From NCBI GenBank assembly GCA_964561495.1, contig CAZLPW010000024.1, forward strand, positions 1 through 24,904: a DNA stretch of 24,904 nt, given 5' to 3'. Shown in pieces: positions 7,442 through 14,564 of the stretch (the stretch's first letter is position 1; every line of letters starts with the position of its first letter). The notes under the pieces are model-generated. The model was not told the origin of the DNA and searched no databases. It was given only the letters and a program-made list of their open reading frames with translations. A program made the position numbers and the translations under genes. Source of the DNA: CAZLPW01 sp964561495. Its GTDB lineage: Bacteria > Fidelibacterota > Marinisomatia > Marinisomatales > UBA1611.

Positions 7442-8713
7442 ATGAAAATAACAAAACAATATATAAAATATCTCGATAAAAATGATCCGCTATCAAAATT
7501 CAAAAGTAAATTTTACATTGAAGATAAAAAAGGTTGCTACCTTGATGGTAACTCTTTGGGAAGACTTCCAAAGGAAACAATCAAAGAAATTAACTCATTT
7601 TTAAATAATGAATGGGGTATTAAACTCGTTGAGGGTTGGGAAAAATGGATCAATGAAGCACAATCTACTGGAAATTTATTAGCAAAGCATATATTAGGAG
7701 CTGATAAAGGTGAAGTGCTAGCCTGTGACACGACATCAGTTAATTTTTATCAAATCTGTTCCGCAGTTGTAAATTCTTTTCCAGAAAGAAAAACTATTAT
7801 TACTGATGCCGCAAATTTTCCTACAGATCGCTATATTTTAGAGGGCATTGCCCAAAATTTAGATTTAAATCTTATTATTATAGATAATGAAGATATAAAT
7901 AAAAAAGGGTATGAGAGACTGACACCTGATATTTTGCGTCCTTATTTAAATGAAGATGTTTCTCTGGTTACACTTCAGGTACTTCAATATAGATCTGGAT
8001 CACTGAACGATATAAAAAAAATAACAAAATTAGTAAAAAAATTTGGTGCACTAACTGTATGGGATGCAAGTCATGCAGCAGGTTCCATTGAATTAAACTT
8101 TAAAAAAAATAATATAGATCTTGCTGTCGGATGCACCTACAAATATTTATGTTCTGGACCTGGGGCACCTGCTTGGTTATATGTTAAAAAAAATTTGCAA
8201 AATGAACTGCACGTCCCAATCCAAGGTTGGTTTGCTCAAAAGGATCAGTTTGAAATGGGTGCAAATTTTGAGAAGAGTCCAGATATCCGTGGTTTTCAAA
8301 TTGCCAGTCCATCCCTAATTGGATTACGATCCATTAACGTCGCATGCAAAATAATTAAAGATGCTAAAATGAAAAATATTATTAAAAAAGCAATAATTGG
8401 AACGGATCTAATAATAAAACTTTATGATGAATGGTTAATAGACTTAGGGTTTTTATTAATGACACCACGTAACAGTGATAAAAGAGGAGCTCATATTTCT
8501 CTTTTTCATGAACATGCAAAAAGTATTAGCGTTGCACTTCGCAAGTTTGAAGGGGTTGTTGTTGACTACAGAACGCCTAACCAAATTCGTATTGCAGTTT
8601 CACCGCTATCAACAACATATGATGAAATCTATAGAGGAATAAAAAAAATAAGAGACTCAGTTCGAAGAAAAGATTTTTTAAAAATTAAAGATAATAAATC
8701 AAGAGTTACCTGA
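7442..8713 (+). CDS. kynU: kynureninase
   Basis: A 423-residue PLP enzyme of fold type I that cleaves kynurenine or 3-hydroxykynurenine to anthranilate or 3-hydroxyanthranilate plus alanine. Family motifs in order: YLDGNSLGRLPK (33-44), an LVEGWEKW segment (62-69), DTTSVNFYQ (96-104), NFPTDRY (125-131, phosphate site), TVWDASHAAG (205-214, Asp208 contacting the PLP ring nitrogen), TYKYLCSGPGAP (232-243) with Lys234 as the Schiff-base lysine, and RGFQIASPS. The length is as usual and all key residues are intact. It is the last gene of the MOSC-pirin-kynureninase group. No tryptophan dioxygenase, formamidase or 3-hydroxyanthranilate dioxygenase lies nearby, so the rest of the pathway must be elsewhere or absent. 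It converges on the next minus-strand gene with 19 bases between stops and no visible terminator. Confidence 0.95.
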   Translation: MKITKQYIKYLDKNDPLSKFKSKFYIEDKKGCYLDGNSLGRLPKETIKEINSFLNNEWGIKLVEGWEKWINEAQSTGNLLAKHILGADKGEVLACDTTSVNFYQICSAVVNSFPERKTIITDAANFPTDRYILEGIAQNLDLNLIIIDNEDINKKGYERLTPDILRPYLNEDVSLVTLQVLQYRSGSLNDIKKITKLVKKFGALTVWDASHAAGSIELNFKKNNIDLAVGCTYKYLCSGPGAPAWLYVKKNLQNELHVPIQGWFAQKDQFEMGANFEKSPDIRGFQIASPSLIGLRSINVACKIIKDAKMKNIIKKAIIGTDLIIKLYDEWLIDLGFLLMTPRNSDKRGAHISLFHEHAKSISVALRKFEGVVVDYRTPNQIRIAVSPLSTTYDEIYRGIKKIRDSVRRKDFLKIKDNKSRVT

Positions 8714-8732
8714 AAAAGTTAAATATATTAAT

Positions 8733-9197
8733 CTATAAATTATATCTTGTCCAACCCTTTCCCTCATGGCCAAAGCTAATCCTGCCTGAGTGTATTATTT
8801 CAATTAATATCTCCAAACTTTCAATCAGTCTAGGGCCTGGCCTATTGAAATATTGATTTCCATCTGCGATATATATCTGGCCCTCTTTTACTGCACTAAG
8901 ATTTTTCCAGCCAGGAATATTCAATAAAGCTCCCATCTCCTGCACCGATTTTTTCATATCATATCCACAAGGCATTACTATAATTATCTCTGGGTCTGCG
9001 CTACATAATTCTTTCGGATCCATCCATGGTGAATGTTTTCCAGATATACCAAAAAGATTTGTCCCTCCTGCTTTCTCAACTAATTCAGGCACCCAATTCC
9101 CTGCTGCCATTAGTGGCTCAATCCATTCAATACATGCAACACCTTTAGTCTTAAAATTTTGAATCTTTTTGTTTAATTCTTTTAAACTAAGTCTCAT
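8733..9197 (-). CDS. cobalamin-binding-type substrate-binding protein, C-terminal part of a frameshifted gene
   Basis: The 154 residues from the ATG at 9197 are the C-terminal lobe of a BtuF-like helical-backbone binding protein: ACIEWIEPLMAAGNWVPELV, EKAGGTNLFG, DPEIIIVMPCGYD, IPGWKNLSAVKEGQIYIADG and FNRPGPRLIESLEILIEI are typical of the lineage that binds cobalamin or related compounds. The ATG at 9197 is not a natural start: the frame stays open upstream to the A8 tract at 9302-9309, and those extra codons (IISVEPNNLEDIWDSIGV, then SSALGVRESG) continue the family alignment. This half and the upstream half at 9289-9645 therefore form one gene of about 303 residues interrupted by a single-base shift. 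There is no signal peptide on the whole protein, as in the short cytoplasmic subgroup. Confidence 0.85.
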   Translation of the reverse strand: MRLSLKELNKKIQNFKTKGVACIEWIEPLMAAGNWVPELVEKAGGTNLFGISGKHSPWMDPKELCSADPEIIIVMPCGYDMKKSVQEMGALLNIPGWKNLSAVKEGQIYIADGNQYFNRPGPRLIESLEILIEIIHSGRISFGHEGKGWTRYNL

Positions 9198-9288
9198 ATT
9201 TTCAACAAGAGCATTCCCCGACTCTCTAACTCCGAGGGCAGAAGATATTACTCCGATACTATCCCAGATATCTTCTAAGTTGTTTGGC

Positions 9289-9645
9289 TCAACAGATATA
9301 ATTTTTTTTATTATCAGTGACTAGATTTAAAGAATCTTGAACCTCTTTCAGACTAACAGTACAGACCTCACACTGAGTCTGAGTAATAATTATGTCTGGT
9401 TTTAAATCACTAAGCTTCTTTTCATCTACGTAATAAACTGACAAAGCTTTTTGTAGCAAAGATTTTACTCTTTGATCTATCTGAATACTGGTTCCATTAG
9501 TATTAAACTTAGGTTTTGTACAAAAAGGAAGACTAACAACTTCAGGCGGATAATCACATTCATGTGATCGACCAACCAACCACTTACCACATCCAAGGCT
9601 ATATACAATTTCTGTAACAGAGGAAAGTAATGATAATATTCTCAC
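9289..9645 (-). CDS. cobalamin-binding-type substrate-binding protein, N-terminal part of a frameshifted gene
   Basis: These 118 codons hold the N-terminal lobe: MRILSLLSSVTEIVYSLGCG, LVGRSHECDYPPEVVSLP, the IDQRV segment and LKPDIIITQTQCEVCTVS, all highly typical of the cytoplasm-predicted cobalamin-binding substrate-binding-like family. The frame ends early at TGA 9289-9291, right after an A8 tract (minus strand, 9302-9309). Removing one A joins it to the downstream frame. It starts at GTG 9645; an A-rich AAAAAGG directly precedes it, and the stop of the protease gene upstream is only 19 bases away, so the two are likely co-transcribed. Whether the shift is a sequencing or assembly error in a homopolymer, a real mutation, or tolerated by polymerase slippage cannot be decided from sequence alone. 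Confidence 0.85.
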   Translation of the reverse strand: MRILSLLSSVTEIVYSLGCGKWLVGRSHECDYPPEVVSLPFCTKPKFNTNGTSIQIDQRVKSLLQKALSVYYVDEKKLSDLKPDIIITQTQCEVCTVSLKEVQDSLNLVTDNKKNYIC

Positions 9646-9664
9646 CTTTTTGATAAATGGATCT

Positions 9665-12088
9665 TCATTTTCCGACTATTTTATTTTTCACATATTTTTC
9701 TAACCACTGATCCTGCTCCCAAAGTAAATGTAAAATACTTTCTTTAGCCCTGTATCCATGACTTTCTTTTGGAAGCATTACAAGGCGAACTCTTGCACCT
9801 AGACCCTTTAATGCATTAAAATATCTCTCACTTTGCAAGGGGTAGGTCCCTGAATTATTATCAGCTTCTCCATGAATTAATAAGATAGGACTTTTTACTT
9901 TATCAGCATGCATAAATGGTGACATCTGATAATATATCTCAGGAGCTTCCCAATAATTTCTTTCTTCACTCTGAAATCCAAACGGAGTTAAGGTCCTATT
10001 ATAGGCTCCACTCCGGGCAATCCCAGCAGCAAACAGGTCAGAGTGAGAAAGCAGATTAGCCACCATAAAGGCTCCATAGCTATGTCCTCCAACCGCAACT
10101 CGGCTTTTATCAATATAACCCAAGCTATCTATTTTATTAATTGCTGCGCTAGCGTTATTTACCAATTGACTTCGAAATTCATCATTAGGCTCTTTATCCC
10201 CGACACCTATTATTGGAAATGAGACATCATCTAAAATTGCGTATCCTCTGGTTAACCAATAGATAGGTGAACCCCAATAGGGATAGGTGAATTCATATGG
10301 GTTCTGTATCGTCTGGGATGCACTTGATTTATCTTTAAACTCACGAGGATAGGCCCACATTATCATTGGAAGTTTATCTTTTTTTACCTTGTCATAGTCT
10401 TCGGGTAAATAAAGAGTTGCAGACAAGTCCAAGCCGTCCTTCCTTTTATATTTTATAAGCTCTTTATAGACATTTTGGAGACTTTTAAAGGGATTTGAAA
10501 AAAAAGTAATTTGGTTTAGTTCGTCTTTTTTTAAACTTCTAAAATAATAATTAGGGTATTCACTTGGTGATTCAATACGAACTAAGAGTTCACCTTCATC
10601 TGGCATAAAATCTCGCAGAGATTCTTTTTTATTTTTAATATTGGATTCATATAGCCTCTCTTTACTATTTGTTCTAATATTAAACTGATCTAAAAATGGA
10701 AATTGCCCATCTTCTTTGAAACCATCTCCTAGAAGAAATAGATTTTCGTCTTTTAACGCTAAAATATATCTGCCATATTTATTCCTTTTTTTAACAAAGT
10801 CACCTGGGTCATTATATCGGTCTTGATAGTTTCTTTCAGATACAATTATTGGCTGTTTTGTTGATTGAGAAGGATTAAATAAATATGTTTTTGTGTTTCT
10901 ATTATTCCACCAATAATCAAAACCTAAAGCAAGTGTATCGTTACACCAACTGATATCATAGTATCTATTTTTCGTTTTTAAAATACTATTAGGATCTGTG
11001 TTAAATGGAGCCTCAAGTTCAAAAATTTCATCTCTAAATTCAACGTTAATCTTGGGATCTCCTCCATCCAAAGCTCTAACAAAATAAATAGTTGAAGGCT
11101 TATCTAAGCGCCAAGAAAAACTCCGGCCTCCTTCCCTTACAGCCATGAAACCCTTAGGCAAATCCTCAATCAGAGGCACATTTTCTAGAAGTTTAACTTG
11201 TTTACCATCAAATGAATAAATAAGGTATTTTGAGGAGAACCTATAATATGGAACTAAATAGGAAAATGGTTTTTGAATTATTGAAATCAAAATAAATTTA
11301 CCATCTGGAGAAAAAGTTATGTCATCATACATCTCTTTCTTTTTCCACAAACTTTTTCCCCCTTTTAATGTTACTCTGTATAGTTCAGACTCTCCTAATA
11401 TTTCAAAGTTTTTTTCATCATTTTTATTTTTTAACAAATCTTGATATGTACGATTTTGTGCTTTTTTTCCATCATTTGTTGAAACCCTTGGACCGATTGG
11501 TGTCAATTCGTTTGCATCAAATAATTTGGACACTTTCGGCGATACAAATTTTACAAGCATAGATTCTCCATCATGAAACCAATTGATTACATCACCTAAA
11601 TTTGCATTAAGATCTGGACTAGTCAGTTTTTTCATTTTCCCTTTTTTCAAATCTAAATACCAAAGTTCAACACCCTCAGTTGTGGTATTAGTCATAGCTA
11701 TTTTAGTCTGATCAGGTGACCATTTAATGTTTGCAATTTTAGGATTCGATGGCATCCCTTTAATCTGCTTAGCTTTAGATTTTTTCTTTCTTAAATAAGA
11801 AATTTTTATATTTTTATAATAGTTTACTCTGCTCCCTATATTTGTCTTTGGATTAAGCCTTAACCCCGCAAGTCTCATTTCCTTTTCAGATAGGTCTTCT
11901 ATGGTTTTATAGGTATCACGATATAAATATATCATATAATTTTTTTTATCATCCATTAATACTCTGGGAGGCAGAGTAACATCAACTAGTCTTAAAATTT
12001 CTTCAGGTGGATCTTGATAAGCCAAATCTTCTTGAGATCTGATTTGTACAAATAAAAATGTGACTATTAAAAAGCATATACGATACAT
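9665..12088 (-). CDS. S9 family serine peptidase, glutamyl endopeptidase (S9D) type
   Basis: An 807-residue prolyl-oligopeptidase-family protease with an N-terminal signal peptide (about residues 1-18, cleavage before Gln-Glu). Residues 30-530 form the beta-propeller part, with WSPDQTKIA and FSPDGKFI-type blades. Residues 540-800 are the alpha/beta hydrolase. The triad is Ser670 in GGHSYGAFM, Asp743 in HGEADNN and His777 in ESHGYRA. The segment ARSGAYNRTLTPFGFQSEER (691-710) and the LLWEQDQWLEKY end closely resemble chloroplast glutamyl endopeptidase (CGEP), the S9D branch, which cleaves after Glu. It would act in the periplasm. AGGG eight bases before the ATG is a good ribosome site. It lies between the oxidoreductase (85 bases) and the frameshifted cobalamin-binding-type gene. 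Confidence 0.93.
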   Translation of the reverse strand: MYRICFLIVTFLFVQIRSQEDLAYQDPPEEILRLVDVTLPPRVLMDDKKNYMIYLYRDTYKTIEDLSEKEMRLAGLRLNPKTNIGSRVNYYKNIKISYLRKKKSKAKQIKGMPSNPKIANIKWSPDQTKIAMTNTTTEGVELWYLDLKKGKMKKLTSPDLNANLGDVINWFHDGESMLVKFVSPKVSKLFDANELTPIGPRVSTNDGKKAQNRTYQDLLKNKNDEKNFEILGESELYRVTLKGGKSLWKKKEMYDDITFSPDGKFILISIIQKPFSYLVPYYRFSSKYLIYSFDGKQVKLLENVPLIEDLPKGFMAVREGGRSFSWRLDKPSTIYFVRALDGGDPKINVEFRDEIFELEAPFNTDPNSILKTKNRYYDISWCNDTLALGFDYWWNNRNTKTYLFNPSQSTKQPIIVSERNYQDRYNDPGDFVKKRNKYGRYILALKDENLFLLGDGFKEDGQFPFLDQFNIRTNSKERLYESNIKNKKESLRDFMPDEGELLVRIESPSEYPNYYFRSLKKDELNQITFFSNPFKSLQNVYKELIKYKRKDGLDLSATLYLPEDYDKVKKDKLPMIMWAYPREFKDKSSASQTIQNPYEFTYPYWGSPIYWLTRGYAILDDVSFPIIGVGDKEPNDEFRSQLVNNASAAINKIDSLGYIDKSRVAVGGHSYGAFMVANLLSHSDLFAAGIARSGAYNRTLTPFGFQSEERNYWEAPEIYYQMSPFMHADKVKSPILLIHGEADNNSGTYPLQSERYFNALKGLGARVRLVMLPKESHGYRAKESILHLLWEQDQWLEKYVKNKIVGK

Positions 12089-12173
12089 ATTAAGAACCCT
12101 ATTAAATATTTATTTTTTTTATCACCCAATCTAAACAAAATATCTATAGTAGGAAATTTAAAGGATAACAATT

Positions 12174-13310
12174 TTATTCTTTAAGCATTGATTTTGCTTC
12201 TTCTGGCCTTAATGGTTCTGGACGTGCACACGTTGTTTTTAATGAGACAGCTCGTCCTTCCTTTGAAGAACGCAATATTGATGCCATTATTTCAACAGTG
12301 TGGGTCAGAATTTTAATATTACATCGAGGAGTAATTTGTTTTTTAATCGAAAATGCTAAATCCGAGAGTCCTGCTGATCTATAGTTCGCAGTCCATCCTG
12401 AATCCAACTCTTCATTGGGATGGTTAAAAGGATGATCCCAGCTAGAAAACTTTTCAAATTCACCCTCTTTTTTTAAGATTTCTATTTCTCCAAAAAAACT
12501 GTTTGAATCTGGAACCTTAATAGAACCTTCAGTCCCATACAATTCCATTGATGTTTGTCCGTCTCCCCAAACATCCCAGCTCGATATCATTGTAACAATT
12601 GCTCCATTTGAAAACTCCATAACTGAATGTATTGTTGTAGGCGTTCCAACAATAATTTTTTCCCCAAAATGTTCCTCACTAGAAATTATTCTTTCTTTTT
12701 GAGGTATCGATGAAAATGCCAACACACGTTTAACAGGGCCTATAAGATTAATTAGATTACTAATAAAATAAGGACCTAAGTCAAATACTGGTCCACCACC
12801 TGGTTGATAAAAAAAATCTGGGTTTGGGTGCCAGTGCTCCATCCCATGGCTCATTATATGACAAGTGCCACTAGTGATTTCCCCTGCTCCCCCATCATCG
12901 ATAAAAGCTCTGACTTGTTGATGTGCGCCACCTAAAAATGTGTCAGGAGCACCAGCAACAAATAGATTGTTTTTTTTTGCTAATTCATTTAATTCAATTG
13001 CCTCATCTAATGATAGAGTAAATGGTTTCTCTGAATATAAATGTTTCCCAGAATTAAGAATAGATTTCGACACACTAAAATGAGAATCAGGAACAGTAAG
13101 ATTTAACACAATTTCTACTTCTTTACTGTTCAATAAAGAGGATACATCTTCTGCCCTAACCCCAAAAGCATCAGCCTTAGATTTTGCATTTTTAGGGTTA
13201 ATATCAGCGCATGATACTATTTTTATATTATTAAAAAGAGGAGCAAGACGGAAATATGCTGAAGAAATATTTCCACATCCAATAATTCCAATGCCAATTT
13301 TACGTCCCAT
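12174..13310 (-). CDS. Gfo/Idh/MocA family oxidoreductase
   Basis: A 378-residue NAD(P)-dependent sugar- or polyol-type dehydrogenase. The N-terminal Rossmann fold shows GIGIIGCGNISS (6-17), the Asp of CADINPKN (around residue 36) that selects the cofactor, and the family signature SEKPFTLS (93-100). The C-terminal alpha/beta domain carries HWHPNPDFFYQPGGGPVFDLGPY (159-181, quoted as two adjoining pieces), with Asp177 and His161 as likely active-site residues. The length is normal and no signal peptide is present. The exact substrate is not readable; such proteins act on sugars, inositols or glycosidic degradation products. AAGG just upstream of the ATG is a reasonable Shine-Dalgarno. It lies downstream of the terminator of the 6S RNA and probably has its own promoter in 13311-13360. 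Confidence 0.92.
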   Translation of the reverse strand: MGRKIGIGIIGCGNISSAYFRLAPLFNNIKIVSCADINPKNAKSKADAFGVRAEDVSSLLNSKEVEIVLNLTVPDSHFSVSKSILNSGKHLYSEKPFTLSLDEAIELNELAKKNNLFVAGAPDTFLGGAHQQVRAFIDDGGAGEITSGTCHIMSHGMEHWHPNPDFFYQPGGGPVFDLGPYFISNLINLIGPVKRVLAFSSIPQKERIISSEEHFGEKIIVGTPTTIHSVMEFSNGAIVTMISSWDVWGDGQTSMELYGTEGSIKVPDSNSFFGEIEILKKEGEFEKFSSWDHPFNHPNEELDSGWTANYRSAGLSDLAFSIKKQITPRCNIKILTHTVEIMASILRSSKEGRAVSLKTTCARPEPLRPEEAKSMLKE

Positions 13311-13360
13311 GATGCCTTCCCAAAAAATATTAAATTAATTATTTTGATTAACTAATAAAT

Positions 13361-13391
13361 ATAAAAGGCCCTGTCTTTCAAACAGAGCCTT
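13361..13391 (-). terminator. intrinsic terminator of the 6S RNA transcript
   Basis: On the minus strand AAGGCTCTGT (13391-13382) pairs with ACAGGGCCTT (13374-13365), including one G-U pair, around a seven-base loop, followed by TTTTAT. The U-rich tail lies on the minus side, while the plus side reads TTAAATTAG, so it terminates minus-strand transcription. The 5' strand of this hairpin can also pair with the start of the RNA (the 6S closing stem). Confidence 0.8.
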
Positions 13392-13519
13392 AAATTAGTG
13401 AGTGAACCCCTGGTTCAGGTGGTAATCCGAGGTAAGGGGGATGCGGAGTCCCACATAGACACCCGTCCCGACGAATTCACCCACAAAACATGATAAATCT
13501 TATTACCGCGGACTCTGAT
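13365..13519 (-). ncRNA. ssrS: 6S RNA
   Basis: A GC-rich island in AT-rich DNA between two genes. The minus-strand RNA folds as one long interrupted hairpin: CAGAGUC (13517-13511) pairs with GGCUCUG (13389-13383) as closing stem, GUGGGUGAA with UUCACUCAC as a second stem, and AUGUGG-GACU-CCGCAU forms an apical hairpin. Near the 3' side is CACCUGAACCAGG followed by GGUUCA, almost the same as the small central-bubble hairpin of E. coli 6S RNA, and AUGUGGGACUCCGC resembles its GUGGCGCUCCGC element. 6S RNA mimics an open promoter and holds RNA polymerase in stationary phase. A -10-like TATATT lies just upstream and a terminator ends it. The alternative is a leader RNA of the downstream oxidoreductase, but the resemblance favours 6S. 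Confidence 0.72.
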
Positions 13520-13522
13520 GTT

Positions 13523-13552
13523 AATATAAATTTTTGCATTTAAAAACAAAAA
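13523..13552 (-). promoter_or_regulatory. putative promoter of the 6S RNA
   Basis: On the minus strand TATATT (13528-13523) lies five to seven bases before the predicted RNA 5' end near 13517. A weak TTTTTG (13552-13547) stands 18 bases upstream as a possible -35, or TTGTTT (13549-13544) with a 15-base spacer. The -10 position agrees with the closing stem predicted independently from folding. Confidence 0.4.
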
Positions 13553-13571
13553 CTCTGAAATATTTTAATTT

Positions 13572-14261
13572 TTATAATATTTTAATTAGCTCCACTTCAA
13601 ATATTAATAGACTATTAGCAGGAATTCTTGGTGAATTTCGATTTCCATATCCAAGACTAGGGGGAATAAAAAATTCATATTTTGCCCCTTCTTTCATTAA
13701 CTGAAGGCCTTCCGTCCATCCCTTGATAACTCTATTTAAATGAAATTCGGCAGGTTGCCCACGTGAGATTGAAGAATCAAATTCCTGCCCATTAATCAAT
13801 CTGCCTGCATAATGAACCCTAACCTTGTCAGTCGCTTTCGGGGAATTACCACTCCCTTTTTTTATTATACGGTACTGAAGGCCTGAGATAGTCTCAACAA
13901 CATTTTTGTTTGATTTTTTATTGTTCTTTAAAAAATCTTCTGAGTCTTTCAGGCTGGTTTGCGTACTCTTATTTTCTTTTTCTCTCAATGACTGTTGCAT
14001 TTTCATCATTGCATTACGACGCGTTTTCTGATCTAGTTTTACGTCATTTGTTTCATAGGCATCAAGGATTCCTGTTATTAAAACTCCATAATTAATTTCA
14101 ATATTTTGGCGTTTTAGATTTTCACCAATATCCGCTCCAATTGAATAGCTAACTGTATCCTGGAAAGATTCCATATCTGTAGCTGAGGGAAGCTCCTTTT
14201 TTTGAGCACAACCATGCTCAAAAAAAATCAACCCAACAAATAAAAAATTTAAGTATTTCAA
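13572..14261 (-). CDS. FKBP-type peptidyl-prolyl cis-trans isomerase, lipoprotein (FkpA/Mip type)
   Basis: A 229-residue envelope foldase. The signal peptide ends in a lipobox-like FFEHGC with Cys18. Residues 30-115 are the helical FKBP_N dimerisation part (SYSIGADIGENLKRQ, MMKMQQSLREKENK). Residues 122-229 form the FKBP domain, with the active-site residues Tyr151, Phe161, Asp162, Trp182 and Tyr205 visible in RVHYAGRLINGQEFDSS, VIKGWTEGLQLMKEGAK and IPPSLGYGNR. It speeds proline isomerisation during folding of exported proteins. It starts at TTG 14261: AAAGGA sits about nine bases upstream and there is no nearby in-frame ATG, so the TTG is well supported. The 6S RNA gene follows; no terminator is seen directly after this stop, so read-through into the 6S locus is possible. 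Confidence 0.94.
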   Translation of the reverse strand: MKYLNFLFVGLIFFEHGCAQKKELPSATDMESFQDTVSYSIGADIGENLKRQNIEINYGVLITGILDAYETNDVKLDQKTRRNAMMKMQQSLREKENKSTQTSLKDSEDFLKNNKKSNKNVVETISGLQYRIIKKGSGNSPKATDKVRVHYAGRLINGQEFDSSISRGQPAEFHLNRVIKGWTEGLQLMKEGAKYEFFIPPSLGYGNRNSPRIPANSLLIFEVELIKIL

Positions 14262-14304
14262 ATTAAATGATCCTTTTTAGTTTATTAAAGATAGATATTA
14301 AAAA

Positions 14305-14481
14305 TTAATCACCAGAATCAAAGACAAGAATGTAACCACCAGCCGCCAAAGCAATTAAGGCCAACGCCAAAAGAGGATGAGCTATAAGTAATGCAACAAA
14401 TTTTGAAAGAAATGTTATCCCAATAATTATCAGACCGCCTAGAATAAGGTACCAGGCAAATTGTTTTTTTTCTATATTCAT
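14305..14481 (-). CDS. 58-residue small membrane protein
   Basis: An ATG at 14481 opens 58 codons (MNIEKKQFAWYLILGGLIII, then a second hydrophobic stretch around residues 32-54 ending VFDSGD). It has a charged N-terminus, helix 1 at about 8-24, a short basic link with Lys27, and an Ala/Leu-rich helix 2, so it is a two-helix inner-membrane protein. Clean amphipathic organisation over the whole frame and a stop just after a polar end support coding. There is no Shine-Dalgarno; TATAAT lies about nine bases before the ATG, so the mRNA may be leaderless. It precedes the FKBP gene by 43 bases and may share its transcript. The family is unknown. Confidence 0.62.
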   Translation of the reverse strand: MNIEKKQFAWYLILGGLIIIGITFLSKFVALLIAHPLLALALIALAAGGYILVFDSGD

Positions 14482-14490
14482 TGATCAAAT

Positions 14491-14496
14491 ATTATA
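14491..14496 (-). promoter_or_regulatory. possible -10 element before the 58-aa membrane protein
   Basis: Minus-strand TATAAT ends nine bases before the ATG at 14481. Together with the missing Shine-Dalgarno this suggests a nearly leaderless transcript. No convincing -35 is seen. The gap up to the divergent plus gene (14497-14564) also holds a plus-strand TATACT at 14516-14521, a candidate -10 for the hydrolase gene. Confidence 0.3.
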
Positions 14497-14564
14497 AATT
14501 GAGAAACCCCATATTTATACTATGTTCTAGTGTTAGATATTACAGATTTTTTTTATAAATAAAT

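Noticed and set aside
13361..13552. Riboswitch upstream of the oxidoreductase gene
   Set aside because: Terminator-plus-leader layout invites this reading, but I find none of the core motifs of cobalamin, TPP, FMN or SAM riboswitches, while the 6S-like hairpins are present. Kept only as a lesser alternative.
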